A stretch of 64,000 bases of DNA from Chara braunii (lineage: Eukaryota > Streptophyta > Charophyceae > Charales > Characeae), in the NCBI GenBank assembly GCA_003427395.1, contig BFEA01000611.1, positions 451,090 to 515,089 of the forward strand, given 5' to 3'. The number at the start of each line of letters is the position of its first letter. Within the stretch, counting starts at the first letter, position 1. The notes under the pieces were generated by a model, which was given only the letters and a program-made list of their open reading frames with translations, was not told the DNA's origin and made no database searches. The position numbers and the translations under genes are program-made. Shown here piece by piece: positions 42,156-54,110 of the stretch.

Positions 42156-42179
42156 AAAAGGGGATAGTCCCGCGGGACC

Positions 42180-43000
42180 CTTAACCCCTCAGTTTCCACC
42201 ATAAGACGCTCCTCCGTTCCTTCGCAGTCGGATGCTGGCCTCGATCCCCGGGTCTTCGTAGTCTCAGTCCAAAGTCGTAACCTATAGGGTTAGGCCCAAG
42301 CTTGGATGTAGCAACAACGACCTTAATTATAAAGACATATTTTTCAGGCCTAAGTCTGTCGGATTGTACTAAAGGCCGTATTTTTAGACACACCGGCCAT
42401 CCGAATTCACGGTCACTACACACCCGTACTTGCCACTTTTAGGGGCGGTTCTCACTCGCGTCCGCCGCGCATGTAGCTCAATAGTGTTGTCGGATGGGGT
42501 TGTGACCTTCTCAGTCCGCCTTACTACTTAAAAGGCCGCGTTCTTACTATCTCGGCGTCGGAAAAACTTAGTTTTTTCTTACACCATACTTGATTCGTGT
42601 CGCCCTCGCAAGGATCACTAGCAGTGTCTATCGTCGGCAATGGTCAACTAAGTAGCCAGTATAACTTACACTTCGCGGGTCTGAATGTCATCCTCCGGTA
42701 CATGGTTTCAATAGTCAGCCCCGACGCCGACCGTAATTTCGACAGTGCGCGCGCGGTCAGCGCATGCGTGATGTTAACCCATATACTAACCTTTCTTTAG
42801 CTCGCGTTGTTTTCTGTGGGCTTGTTCCTCATACTGGTCACTCATCAAACTAAGTCAACGCGTGCCCTCAAAGTGCGCGCCCATACACTCTCTAATCAGA
42901 TCAAGTCGTGTGTCACTCCCAACCCTTGAGAATTGGTTATGGTCACACAAAAATGAGACTCTCGAATACTGTCAAAAACGCACCTTCTACAAGATGCAAA
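42180..43000. other. No recognised gene
   Basis: Unassigned DNA. A phrase ACACCATACTTG (42578) also occurs in family C copy 1 (35001), hinting at a distant fragment of that family. Confidence 0.4.
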
Positions 43001-43005
43001 AACGT

Positions 43006-43035
43006 GCCCAAATACCCTTGTAAGGGTATTCGGGC
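43006..43035. other. Strong palindrome
   Basis: 14-base arms GCCCAAATACCCTT and AAGGGTATTCGGGC, one mismatch, 2-base loop. It shares the AAATACCCTT core with the palindrome at 27703-27728. Confidence 0.8.
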
Positions 43036-43179
43036 TGACACCGTGATTGTTTGGTCGTCGTCAGCATCCTGGTCTACGTGGTCGCCCTCATCATCGCAGT
43101 CATCATGGGCGTGAAATTGAGTGTTGTTGCATAGTCGCCATCATTGTGATGTTTGTCGTAGTAGCCATCAAGGGTCGGA

Positions 43180-43285
43180 TGTATCTTCGCATGTTTTAGT
43201 GGAAGATTCATCCTATACTTACGTATATGTATCTTCTCATGTTTTAGAGAAAGATTCGTTATCATTTTGCACATTTGGTGAGTGC
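43180..43285 (+). repeat. SHR copies 14 and 15
   Basis: GTATCTTCGCATGTTTTAGT, GGAAGATTCATCC (43190-43213) and GTATCTTCTCATGTTTTAGA, GAAAGATTCGTTATCATTTT, GCACATTTGGTGAG (43228-43283). The second keeps a pairing ATCTTCTC/GAGAAAGAT-like stem with a changed pair. A GTCGTC triplet tract precedes them. Confidence 0.8.
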
Positions 43286-43652
43286 GGGCGGATCGGCGTT
43301 GAGGTTCTTGCCCTGTTGCCGAGCGCCTTTCCTGCTCACTATCGCAATCACCTCAATGATCGGGGGCACCATTTTGTTTTTTAGTTTGCGGTAATGGTGG
43401 TCTCCAACCCTCACGCCTGTAAGTCGCCCATGGTCGCTTTGCCAACACCGACCTGTTTCATTTATACTGTCCAAGATTTCAGATTCACCCAATCGGAGTG
43501 TCCAAAAGATTCACTTCGAATAGGAGAGGTGTGAGGATTGGATGATGTAGCAAGGAGGAGAAGTAGATGAGAGAGAAATGGTTGATGTAAAGACCATGGT
43601 GATTGAATTTAACCATCGGGTTGGCTACATGGGTAGGGATATAATAATAATA

Positions 43653-44399
43653 ATAATAGTCAGGGTAACCGGCGCTCGGGATGGGCTGAACGCCCGAACG
43701 TATCGGACCCTTGGGAATGCGTTCGGCCGGTCGGGCCGAACGCGGACTAAAAAAAAACAAAAAACAAAAATAAAATCATTCAAAACAATCTGAAAAAAAA
43801 ATATGTTATGAAGAAAAATAAAATAAACAACATTTGTCTGAGCATTACAACCAAATTCCTTACCAAATTTGAAAAAAAAANNNNNNNNNNNNNNNNNNNN
43901 NNNNNAAAAAAAAAAAAAAAAAAAAAAAACGAATAATGAAAAAAATAATAATAAAATTAGTGAGTGAGCGAGCACTTTTTCGACACCGCCATCTTTGGCG
44001 ATTTTTCAGTTTGTTTAGGCACAACCAAATGCCCTGAAAATTTATAGATGTTTACTTCACATAATACAAAACCCATTAAAAACGTTTCACAAAATAATAA
44101 AATTGTTTATGCCTTGCAATAAAGTGAAAACAAAAAGTGGAAAGTGAAAAGAGAAACAAAATAGTAATTGGGCGAGCATGTTTTCACACCGCCATCTTTG
44201 GCGATTTTTCATTTTTGTTTGTCTAGGCAAAATGACTTCAAAATTTATAGGCATGTAGCTCCCATCATAGAGAACTCAAAGAAAAAAAAAAAGAAAAAAA
44301 AAACTTGTTTTTAGGCCCTGAAATGATTTTTTGCGGGGGTCGAACCTCGTTGGGTTTGGACCCCGAACGCCCATACGTACGGGCTGGTGACCCTGATAC

Positions 44400-44403
<4 letters not shown>
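43653..44403. mobile_element. hAT-like non-autonomous foldback element (element F1)
   Basis: The element at 43661-44395 starts CAGGGTAACCGGC and ends with the reverse complement of CAGGGTCACCAGC. Flanking octamers ATAATAGT and ATACTAAT match at 6 of 8 positions. It sits in a (TAA)n tract. The left arm folds (GCGTTCGGCC 43719-43728 with GGCCGAACGC 43734-43743). The A-rich core (43790-43870) is homologous to cores at 46244-46340 and 61380-61500. Two near-identical internal stretches (43968-44030, 44174-44230) contain CGCCATCTTTGGCG. A 25-N gap lies at 43881-43905. No transposase. Confidence 0.7.

Positions 44404-44436
<33 letters not shown>
44400..44436. repeat. (TAA)n microsatellite
   Basis: A run of about twelve AAT/TAA triplets beside element F1, matching the shorter run on its other side (43641-43657). 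Confidence 0.97.
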
Positions 44437-44464
44437 GGTCGACATTACAACAACGCATGTTTTC

Positions 44465-44500
44465 ATGTTCTAGTGGAACATTCGTTTGGCATGTCACCCA
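44465..44500 (+). repeat. SHR copy 16, at the left end of family C copy 2
   Basis: TTTCATGTTCTAGTGGAACA, TTCGTTTGGC. A partial match. It directly precedes family C copy 2. Confidence 0.6.
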
Positions 44501-46120
44501 TATTCGATAAAGGTCGCAACAATCCCCGTTGTCAACACATCATTCCTACACAGGGACCCTTTTGGTTGTGTCACCTAGAATTTCGCAGTTGGGACACAAC
44601 GTTTTTTAAATAGTGTCGCTCAGTCTGGGTGCGCCAGCAATACCTCTCTCAAGTTTCTACGACAGGATAGGATCTCACGAGGTACAACTTACCTCCGCAC
44701 ATGGGAATTATCACCATCCCTTACGAGGGCACATCCCCGTCGAGCTACTGAACCACGTGAGAAAACTTCCACATGCAATCACACAACTGGGCCAGTCGAT
44801 GACGTTTCTTGTTCGTTGTAGCATAAGGGGTACGTGCGGTTAACGCCTGAGTCGAACCTGCACATGAACCTCCATTGAGGGCGATGACTACTCGAGCGCA
44901 AACCTACGCCGGTTGACTACGATACTAAGTCTCCAACCACATGTCGCAACTTCAAAAAAATATTAACTCAAAACCTAAGCAAGTGCCTAGTTCCTTCTTG
45001 GCTCCTTAAAAACATAACTTATTCCTCACGTGAAGAAACATTTTTGTCCAACAATAAATAAACAAGCAAGCATTTCAGCACTCATATATCAATCGACAAT
45101 CGAGCTAAGATAGGAAGGATAAAAAATAAACTCAAAAGATATGTAAATCGTTCGTCATCTGGTTACCAGTCTCTCTGTTTTCAAGGAGCATCTTTTGCAT
45201 CAAGCCCTATAAGCATTCAACCAAAACATCGACGCTACATCAAGCTCCAAAAACTAACCTGCATAAAATATACGTATATGCAAAAAAATCACATTGTCGA
45301 TTTCATTATTACCCGAATGGGAAAATAACTAAGTTGGTTCGAGTGTTGATCTGTCACGCCAGAAGTCGTTGTTCAACTGGTAATTCAAGTAGCTGACTCA
45401 GTAAGATTGGATTGAGTGGAACGAGTAAACTCATTGTTAAACCCGTATTTTCAAATTCATAATATAACACTTTGACCTATTATGTTATGTTCACCGTGTT
45501 CCCGACTCGCTCGAATCGACAAAGTGTTTTGGACTATCGTGTTTGACAAAATGAAATGAAAATGAAATTAAACTAATATTGAGTAGCTAAATAAAGATGG
45601 ATGTGTAAAAGAAAGATACACGTTTCCTATATGAAAAATAATCAATGGAAAAACAACAAATTGTTCGAGTGAAATAAAAAACATTATGATTTTTTTTTTT
45701 TTTTACGGAGTTGTTGATGAGGCAATTTCATCGTTCCTTACAACTCACACCTCGCCTTACACACATAGCCTTAACCATTGTTCAACTTTGCATTAAAAAA
45801 ATACGTAGTCTTTTAAAATGATCTTTCAAAATAAAATTAGGTGACACCCTCGAGAAATATAACCACTGTTCAACTTTGCATTAAAAAAAATACTTAGTCT
45901 GTTAAAATGATCTTTCAAAATAAAACTAGGTGACACCCTCGAGAAATATATCACGCCTATAAGGTTAAGGATTTAGGTTGAGGTACAGATGCATATAAAG
46001 ATGTGTCTTGTAAACTGACCTATTATCGATTGATAGAATGATCCTTGATGGATCAGGACGAACTAGTCAAGCCTTCAGTCAAACGTAAACATAAAACGCA
46101 ATACAATTAAACAAAATATT

Positions 46121-46428
46121 CCCAAAAACTAGGCTACCAGCCGGGCCGCCCGGGTTCCGGGTGGCCAGCCCGTGCAAGGTCTCTTATACACATCTAGATG
46201 TGTATAAGAGACAGGCACTTGTGCGTGCCCCAACCAACTGGCGTGAAAAAAAACTATGTTATGCAGAAAAATAAACTGAACAACTTTTGCCTCAGGGTCA
46301 CATCAAAATTCTTCACCAAATTTAAAATAAAAAATAAAATCTAAATTTTTTTTTTTTTAATTTCTTTTTATTTTTTTGGTCCGGCCGGGCAAGTGATCCC
46401 GGGCGACTCTCGTAGCCTAGCCCAAAAA
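46121..46428. mobile_element. Foldback element F2 with exact 8-bp target duplication
   Basis: CCCAAAAA at 46121-46128 and 46421-46428 brackets a 292-bp insert (46129-46420) with termini CTAGGCTACCAG and CTCGTAGCCTAG (inverted repeat, one mismatch). An 8-bp duplication suits the hAT class. The left arm is a GC-rich hairpin (GCCGCCCGG..CCGGGTGGC, 46145-46166). The A-rich core (46231-46345; TATGTTATGCAGAAAAATAA) matches F1 and F3. A sequencing adapter palindrome (46177-46214) lies inside, so the true internal sequence is uncertain. Confidence 0.75.
46177..46214. other. Tn5/Nextera mosaic-end junction (assembly artefact)
   Basis: AGATGTGTATAAGAGACAG (46196-46214) is the complete 19-bp Tn5 mosaic end used in Nextera libraries. 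It is preceded by its reverse complement (46177-46195, 17 of 19 matching, differing only in the first two bases). Two mosaic ends head to head are the circularisation junction of Nextera mate-pair libraries. The DNA on either side may not be contiguous in the genome. Confidence 0.95.
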
Positions 46429-47259
46429 TAAATAAAGACTAAAATCTATACTTTAGTCTAACTCCTCCGCTAAACTTCTTTTTACCTCTCTAATCGTTAT
46501 CGGAGATTGTTAAAATCTTTGGCAACATCTGGCCTAGATGGGATGAACTGTCAAAATTCTCATGATCCAAAATTCAACTAAACGAACTCTTTGAAGTTAC
46601 ATAAATTTCAAAAACACTTCCTATAAGGAAGTAAGCTTTCAAGATTTTTACAAAGTCAACTTCTAAGTTTCAAAGTATGTGTAGATTTTGCAAAGGCAGA
46701 TTTTGTTTATCTATAAGAAATTTCGACAACATTTTCTCTAGAGAAGTAAGCTTTCAAGATTTTTACTAAGTCAACTTTAAAGTTTTAGCGCAATCAGACT
46801 TTGTAAAATCAAAAATTTGACTAACTCATCGAATTAGTAAAAAATCATGCAATACTTCTTTTAAAAAAGTGGATTGTCAAATTCTTTACAAAATCAAAAA
46901 AAAATATAACTAGACTTGGGATAATTTATGACACTTAACTTTATTGTCAAAGCTAGATTTAACCTGCAGGCTACTTCTTTTGATAAGATAATATGAGTGA
47001 ACTCTAACTAGGACTCTCCGTAAGGTCAATCATAATTTATCCCAAGTTTTCTTCTTCATTCATTTTATTTTTCCTATCACCCCAACACTTGGGGAGCATC
47101 AACGCGACTAGGTTATGAGGAAACACCCCCCAAAGACAACTCACACAACATATAAGTAAGTTTAACAAATGTTTCACCAACCCTCAAGTTTATCATCAAA
47201 ATACTTTTTATTTGACTCTCAGATTATTGAACCACTTCAGCCTTCTTTACACGAGGCAT

Positions 47260-48250
47260 ACGATCAGATTGCCCTCAACTTTGAGTTTGTCTAACTGCCT
47301 AAAATATATGTCCAGACTATCCCAACTTAAAGGTACGCCTAACCTATTTAAATGATAAACGTAAGGCATGTGACTAGGTCGCACCAACTTATGGTGTTGC
47401 CAACCTCTACCTAAGCAAATGAAATAAGGCATATGACTAGATCACACCAACTTATGATGTGACCAGTCGGCCTAAACATTTGATATATGGCAGATAACTG
47501 GATCGCCCCAGCTTATGGGGATGCTTAGTCCGTACTTGAGTAAACGACCTGAGACATATGACTACTCATCCTAAACAATCGCATATGATATAGAACTAGG
47601 CTAGTCAACTTATGGGTAGTCCAACCTACGTGGACAACAACATATGTGCATGACTCCCCCAACTTATGGCTACGCCAAAACTACGCAACATAAAGATCTT
47701 TTACAATTAAATTCACAACTTTTTTTTCCAGACAAATGATCAAACAGCTCAAAGTCATGAAGATGTCCAACCTTGCCATAGTCAGGATTATACAGTTTCT
47801 TTGCTATTTGTGTTATCACGAGCATACGACCGGACCTCCCAACTTATGGGTAAGTTCAGTCTGACCCAAGTTAACTTTCAATATTACATTGTGAATTTAC
47901 TTTCATTTGTATCTTGTACTGGCATATGTGACTAGATATCCCAACTTATGGCGCCTAGTCTGCCAAATAATATATATATATAATATACATGTATCAAATT
48001 TTATACTATATTGCCTTTTAATATTCGGGGCTCAATATTTAGCCGCATTAACTAAAAAAATGATGCGATTAACCTTTGTTTGTATCTTGCAATAAAATTA
48101 ACAGAGAACAATATCCACCCACTTCGAATGTACCCTGTTCTGTTCAGTAACCAAAGAAAATAAGGAAGTCGGGTATTCAACTCATGAAACACCTGTAGAA
48201 ACCCCAGAGAAAAACATGTGAATGATTCATCCAAATTATGGATAGGTCTG
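47260..48250. repeat. Hairpin array of family C copy 2
   Basis: Units with loop AACTTAT or close variants: GCACC/GGTGTTGC (about 47380), CACACC/GATGTG (about 47444), CGCCCC-AGCTTAT-GGGGATG (47504-47523), CTAGTC/GGGTAG (47601-47619), CCC/GG types (about 47660, 47840, 47938). Spacers have AAGGCATATGAC and TAAAC words as in copy 1. It is more decayed than copy 1. Confidence 0.8.
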
Positions 48251-48619
48251 ACCTTTGAAGATTAAACACAGAGTTTTATTAAAAACAAACTAACATAGCA
48301 CTGAGCCCACGAACTCAGAATATGCTCAACCTTTGGTTAACCTGGTAAAATACAAGCAAAATCAACAATTGTTTTTTTTCTTTTTGCCACTCTTCCCGCA
48401 TTCACTCTCTTTGCCATCACACAAATAATATGAGTTTTTGCAAAAAAAATATTTACTTTAATTTAAGTTAAAAAACAAAATTAAGTAAATAATAAATAGT
48501 TATTTGTCATACTTGCAAGCAAAATAGAAGGTAGCAATATTAAGGGTGTAAGGGATTACACCCGTAAACATAATTATACCTGATGGTTTCCTGCCTCCCG
48601 AACCTTGCATGGGCTTAAA

Positions 48620-49540
48620 CCACCAGTCCTCCAGACGTCAGAAAACCTCAGGGGTATCGGTAGCGTCGTTTCACGACGGGTACCGGTAGTACAGCGTGGA
48701 AAATTGATCCTTCTGACGTCAGAAAACCTCAGGGGTACCGGTAGCGCCGTTTCACAACGGGCGGGCCTCCGTACGGAATTTGCGACAAAAGTAAGAAATA
48801 AACCAAATCGGCGCGACGAATATTTCACCATCAAAATGATTTTTTTTTTTTTTTTGGATATTTTTTCCTGAAATATCACAAGTTAATCTATAGACCCTCA
48901 AATTTTCAGACATTTTGATGGTTTTTTCTGAGCACAAAAACTCGGCAAAGTTGCCACTTGCAAAATGGTGGGATTGGACCTGTCCATATGGAATTTGCGA
49001 CAAAAAATCGGAAATAAAACAAATCGGCGCGACAAATATTTCACCGTCAAAATTATTTTTTTTTTTTCTGATATTTTTCCTTGAAAGATCACGACCTAAT
49101 CTACGGACCCTCAAATTTTCAGACATTTTGATGGTTTTTTCTGAGCACAAAAACTCGGCAAAGTTGCCACTTGCAAAATGGTGGGATTGGACCTGTCCAT
49201 ATGGAATTTGCGACAAAAAATCGGAAATAAAACAAATCGGCGCGACAAATATTTCACCGTCAAAATTATTTTTTTTTTTTCTGATATTTTTCCTTGAAAG
49301 ATCACGACCTAATCTACGGACCCTCAAATTTTCAGACATTTTGATGTTTTTTTCTGAGCACAAAAAATTACCGCTTGCAAAATGGCGAGATTGGACCCGT
49401 TGGACTCCGTACAACCTTGCGCCTCCGTACGGTCGCCGCCCCTCCGTACAACCCGGCCATAACTCATAGGGATTAGGGGTTTTCGATGGCGGGGGGACCA
49501 ATAGTTTAAGTGTAGCTTCTGTTGTCGATTGTCGAACCGC
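48620..49540. repeat. Satellite block inserted in family C copy 2 (213-bp units)
   Basis: Units begin GGAATTTGCGACAAAA at about 48774, 48989 and 49202 (periods 215 and 213). The second and third are almost identical, and a partial unit follows. The left border has an 80-bp repeat with GACGTCAGAAAACCTCAGGG (48634, 48715). Both strands stay open across the array because 213 is divisible by 3; the minus frame (48752-49585) would give a 71-residue repeat. Copies 1 and 3 of family C lack this block. Confidence 0.88.
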
Positions 49541-49749
49541 CACAGACCCTGTTGCGGTCTTATGCGTTGCAATCCCACCTATCACCTTTCCCTCCCGAGC
49601 TTGACTAGACTAACAATAAAAAAGGTAGAGACATAAGTTTATGACTCTTATTGTTTAGGAAGAGGGTCACTCAGACTCGCGTGGAGAAAGTCTTGTTGTC
49701 TTCATATCCTGAGGGGTCTGCAATGGTGGTCAATTGCTGTGAAGACCCT

Positions 49750-51235
49750 TAACTTGAAGTTTACACAATCAATATCAGACCTGCTATAACATATGAGGAT
49801 CTCGCCGTCTGCAACAACATAGTCACAACAACAATAGCAACAGTTCGTTACTGCGAAAAATAGTAGCAATACCACTCAGACGCTTAGCAACAACACTAAT
49901 GTTGGTCGCGACAACTAAGATTCTTAAAAAAAAAAAAACAGCAACAACCAGATTGTTGCTAAACATAGTAGTGGTTAACAATCCATTGTGAGTAGCAGCA
50001 GCAACATGAAACCCACTGGTAAACAGTCAGAGCAACTATATTGTCGCACAGGTTCAGGGTAAAAGGTGACAACCTCATCAAGTGTGACTTTAGTAATATG
50101 AAGACGCATTACCACCACCGAACTGCTACCTGTTTAGCTTATAGTAACAACCCGAAAATCAACCAACGGCAACTCGAAGATCTGTTGTTGTGACCAGGTT
50201 TTAATCTGTCACAGCTAAACATCTGCAGCAGTTTCCAGGCCAACCGCAACACGGGTGATTCAGACGAGGAACAATTGTAGTTACCTTTAAATTACAGTTG
50301 CAGCCTCAGGCTGTGAGGCGACAACAACCTTAACTCTGAGGAAACAGAGGTTGTAAGGGAGTGAGAACAACGACAATTGTGCAAAACTTAGCAGTACTAC
50401 GCCAACGGCGAACTTAAGCAGTTCTTGTGATGGACAGTCTGCTTGTGCGTTTTAACATGCTTACTTGGTTGTTTGTGCTTGTGGTTTCTTCTCTTACCTA
50501 AAATGTCGTTGATTGGAGAGGCTAGCCAGAGCCTTACCGTAGTAGGTTGCAATCTTATGGGATCACTAGATCCCTAACTTGAGTGTCGAATTTAGTATTT
50601 GGTTAAGGCTAAGACTTCGTAAGTTTGGCTTGTGAGGTAAAAACGGGTCAGTTGAAACCGTACCGCGGTTAGAGGTTCCAATCGAGTGGGTGAGCCAGAG
50701 CCGGAATTGTAGTTAGACCGGGTCCAGCATTCAAAATTTGGGTGGGGCAGCCAGCGTCATAGGCCGAAAACTGGTGGGTGAGCCGGACCTCGACCACAGT
50801 GGTCAATTCCGGGTATAAGGCAGTTGGACTGACGAGAGGTTTGTTGCCTTAGGATGGTCAGACCCGCTATAGACTAGGTGTCATCGCGTAAGACGCGCCA
50901 AAGGGTCATTGTACTTGAGTAGTGGGTACAGTGGTCCTGACGTGGAGACAGGTTAAAGGGGTTGTCAAGACAAATGATCTGATTAGTTTTCGTCTGAGGT
51001 GGACCGAATGCCTTTGAGGGATGACAGGTTGAAGAGAGGTCTGTCAGCCAGTGGTGGACCAAAACCAAAGCACTCGATGACTTTTGGGTGAGAAAATTTA
51101 TTTATATTATTTATGATTTATTATAAATTTTTATTTGATTTAATTACTATTCGACTGTTGTTTGTTAGAGAGTTTGCTTATTTTGATCTTGGTTGGTTAT
51201 TTGTGGAACTTGTTGTTTGCAGGTTTATGCAGGAT
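49750..51235. other. No recognised gene
   Basis: CAACAA-rich to about 50400, then DNA with two GGTGAGCCRGAGCC-like repeats (about 50690 and 50777). Nothing coding is supported. Confidence 0.45.
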
Positions 51236-51239
51236 CCCT

Positions 51240-51425
51240 TAAAGTTCTCAGACTAAAGAAAGAAAAAGGGGTTTGGTATCCCTTTTGTTTGTTTGAGAAG
51301 TTGAGGAGATGCCTCATCCAGATGAGAGAAAGAGAAATGGGTTTGGTATCCCCTTCGGTTGCTCGAAAAGTTAAGAACGCGTCTCGCTCAGGCCAAAGAA
51401 TAAGAAAAGGGTTTGGTATAATTTA
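51240..51425. repeat. ~70-bp tandem repeat, about 2.5 copies
   Basis: AGAAAAAGGGGTTTGGTATC, AGAGAAATGGGTTTGGTATC and AAGAAAAGGGTTTGGTAT recur at about 51262, 51331 and 51402. CTCATCCAGATGAGAGAAAG and CGCTCAGGCCAAAGAATAAG end the units. Confidence 0.8.
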
Positions 51426-51429
51426 TCGT

Positions 51430-53030
51430 CAGCACCGCTGACAGGGTAAGTGCCCATAGCACTGCTTACGGGGTGAGTGTCCACATCACGAATGACAGGT
51501 TGAGAATATCGCCGATATTATTGTCGAGATTTGATGAGGTAACTTCTCCACTGAAGACAGATCAAAGAAAAATAATTTTTGAACGACAAGAGGTCGAAGT
51601 TAATTGCAGATGAGAAACTGATATATAACATTTCTTAAATTTATTTAGTGGCCGACAAAGCGGTTTAGTTCACGAGGAACCTTCATTCCCGACCTTAAGG
51701 TATTCAAACTCTCAAGCCAGGAACAATTTGAAGTATGAAGTGAACTAAGCTTAACAAAAAGAGAATCATAGAATTCAAGGGAAAAAATGTGCTTATACAA
51801 AGTGTAAAAAATTGTCATGAATTCTATTTGAAAAAGTGCAAGAAGGAAGAAAATACAAAAGAGGGTGCAACTACTTAGCTGAGACTAAGACTTGGTGGCA
51901 CATAGGACTGAGGATGAAGTCATTGGTACTAATGTCTTATTCGTCATGGGTGTGATAGGTGTTCTGGAGAGTACAGAGGGAAGGAAAAACTTTGAACACC
52001 ATAGTGTACTTTTAACGTTTTCAGGTAGTACTCCATCCTGGCGGGGGATGAAGTTTTTTTCGTACAAGCAAGTTAAAGAGTTACGTGAATATAGTTTTAT
52101 GTGAGAGTTCTACCCTCACACCTCTTCTTCTTCTTCCTCAGAGTTGAACTCAAGCCGTGTGTGAGGCGGCGTCTCGTCACGAGCTTGCCTCCCCTACCAA
52201 CTCGTCCTTTTCCCTATCCTCGACATGCCTCAGGTATGGTGCAAAAAACTACTCAGTAATGAGTGGAGGTAAAATTTATATTGCTAAAAAAATGTGTTGC
52301 TGAGATATGGTTGACAATAAATTGTAAAGCGTTCTAACGGTTGGACTATGTATGCATAAAGTAACTGCGAGTGATGCGCCACTAAAAAGAAGAAGAGTTG
52401 AGTAACTGTTGTGCAAACCCCACTAAAATCTCAACACCATGACTAGAGAATTTGTGCGTTGAAAAAAAAACGAAAATCACTCTGTATTGTGGCGTAATGC
52501 TTGTGTTGCAATAATTACGAGTCAAGCGCTAGCATGGTATTACTTAAAGAGCGTGGTCGTCACAAGATCGCGAAGATGAATGACAACGCTGCTAGTCACT
52601 ATCTGTTTTATACTAATGAGAATGTTTGTTTTTACCCACCGGGGGCGTTGGACGGGGGTTTGGTATTATGTCATAGGGCACAGTGACTCGACCTTTCGTA
52701 GTCTATTAGACACACCCTCTGTGTAAATGGTTTTTTACAGTGTATCATACACTCCCTACTCGTGGTCTCCAGTATCAAACCAGGTAGACCTTTCTTAGAT
52801 ATTTGTAGAAACAATAAACTTGAATCATATGTAAACAATATATATATTGTTTGATGACTTTTCTCTTAGTTCCTCAGAATGTAAACCAATCAGTGAGATG
52901 ACAAGCAGAAACAACCACAGTTTGCAGTTTTACTGTTTTTGTTATTGTACTAGATTATTGCTTCTTTCTCATGTGAGACTATGTTGTTGTTAGATAGTAA
53001 ATTGTGTTTCCTCTTCTTATTGGTCATGAT
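51430..53030. other. No recognised gene
   Basis: Unassigned AT-rich DNA. Short frames (for example 51892-52104 and 52501-52686) carry no motif I recognise. Confidence 0.4.
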
Positions 53031-53036
53031 AAGAAC

Positions 53037-54110
53037 TTAATTAAAATCTCTCAAGGTTAACTTCATGAGCTTCGACCCAAATACTATATCGTGTACTCTT
53101 GAGTCATTCATCTCATAAATCTCATAAACTTTGTCTTTTGCTTCACCAGTAACTCCATAAGGATCAATCCGTTTGGACTCCAAACGTTTAGTCCATCGAG
53201 TCTCTAGTGAACTGATATAAAGCACGATGACATCACCAAGTTTTACCTTTTTTTTTCGTATGTATCTCTCATTATTCCACCTCTCTTGATTAGATAGTCT
53301 GTTAGTAGTAATTTTCTCTGCAGCATCTAACACAATCTTAACAACTTCCAATATCTGTCTAATTCTGATTTGTGGAAGTTTAGGGAATATTTTATGTCTC
53401 TTTGTATTGACCAAATCTTTACTATACTTTCAATAGGTAGGGTAGCATACTGACCGTACCACAAGGTGAATGATGCATAGTCAGTGGTCCTCTTAACCGT
53501 AATGCTGTTAACAAAAACTACGTCTCTAAACATTTTGGACCAGTTTTTGAGATTTCCTTCACACCACTTTGTTAAAGAATAGTTCAAAGGTTTGTGACCT
53601 CTCTCAACATATGCTTTCACCTGAGGATGATAGGTAGTCACATATTTAATTCTTACAACGAACCTGAGAGTGTTTTTTCTTACAACTTCGAATTATAATC
53701 CTCGGTCTGGAACAAACTCTTTGATGATTTCAGATAGATCTCCTCTATTCAATAAGCCATTCGTTTGACCGCCTTCCATTTTAGAGTTTTTGCTTCAACA
53801 TAGTTAGAGAGATTGTCTTTCACGTTCAATATGTATTTTATCATTTTTTTTTTCCTTGAGGCATAATGATGAAATTCAAATAAACTCGACTATCTGGCTC
53901 TACCAAGATGGTGGAAAACAGTGACTAAACCATTCTTGTTGTAGACCTCTTCTCGCACAATCCATATGATTAGAAAAACTTGTAAATCATGTCTTTCATG
54001 TTAGACCAGAAATAAAGCTTAGCAATCTTAGAATAGATTATCTTAGCAATTCAATAGTCACATGAAACTTCTTTGTATCGAGCAACAACTATTTTCAGTT
54101 GTCTTTCTTT
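53037..54110 (-). pseudogene. Ty3/gypsy integrase remnant (element D)
   Basis: Reading the minus strand from right to left: a zinc-binding remnant YFWSNMKDMIYKF..SYGLCEKRS (about 54085-54005), core start YILNVKDNLSNYVEAKTLKW (about 53840-53775), then YHPQVKAYVERGHKPLNYSL with LWYGQYATLPIES (frame 53641-53327), then a basic C-terminal region with KKKVKLGDVIVLY (frame 53414-53037). The ERGHK and LPIE wording is that of gypsy integrases, of a different lineage from A and B. Frames shift and stops intervene. RT was not identified upstream. Confidence 0.8.

Larger units (their letters stand above)
44500..49750 (+). repeat. Interspersed family C, copy 2
   Basis: It aligns in order with copies 1 and 3: GGGACCCTTTTGGTTGTGTC, CACCATCCCTTACGAGGGC, CGAGCTACTGAACCACGTG, GTAGCATAAGGGG, then the AGGATTTAGGTTGAGG segment, the hairpin array (47260-48250) and the GTTGCGGTCTTATGCGTTGC end. 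It is longer than copy 1 owing to element F2 (46129-46420) and the satellite block (about 48620-49500). A ~100-bp segment with TCAACTTTGCATTAAAAAAA and GGTGACACCCTCGAG (about 45780-45950) is tandemly duplicated. Confidence 0.78.

Noticed and set aside
48752-49585. 277-codon minus-strand protein with 71-residue repeats
   Set aside because: Both strands stay open because of the satellite period of 213; GC-poor T/A runs encode Lys and Phe stretches; no recognisable domain.
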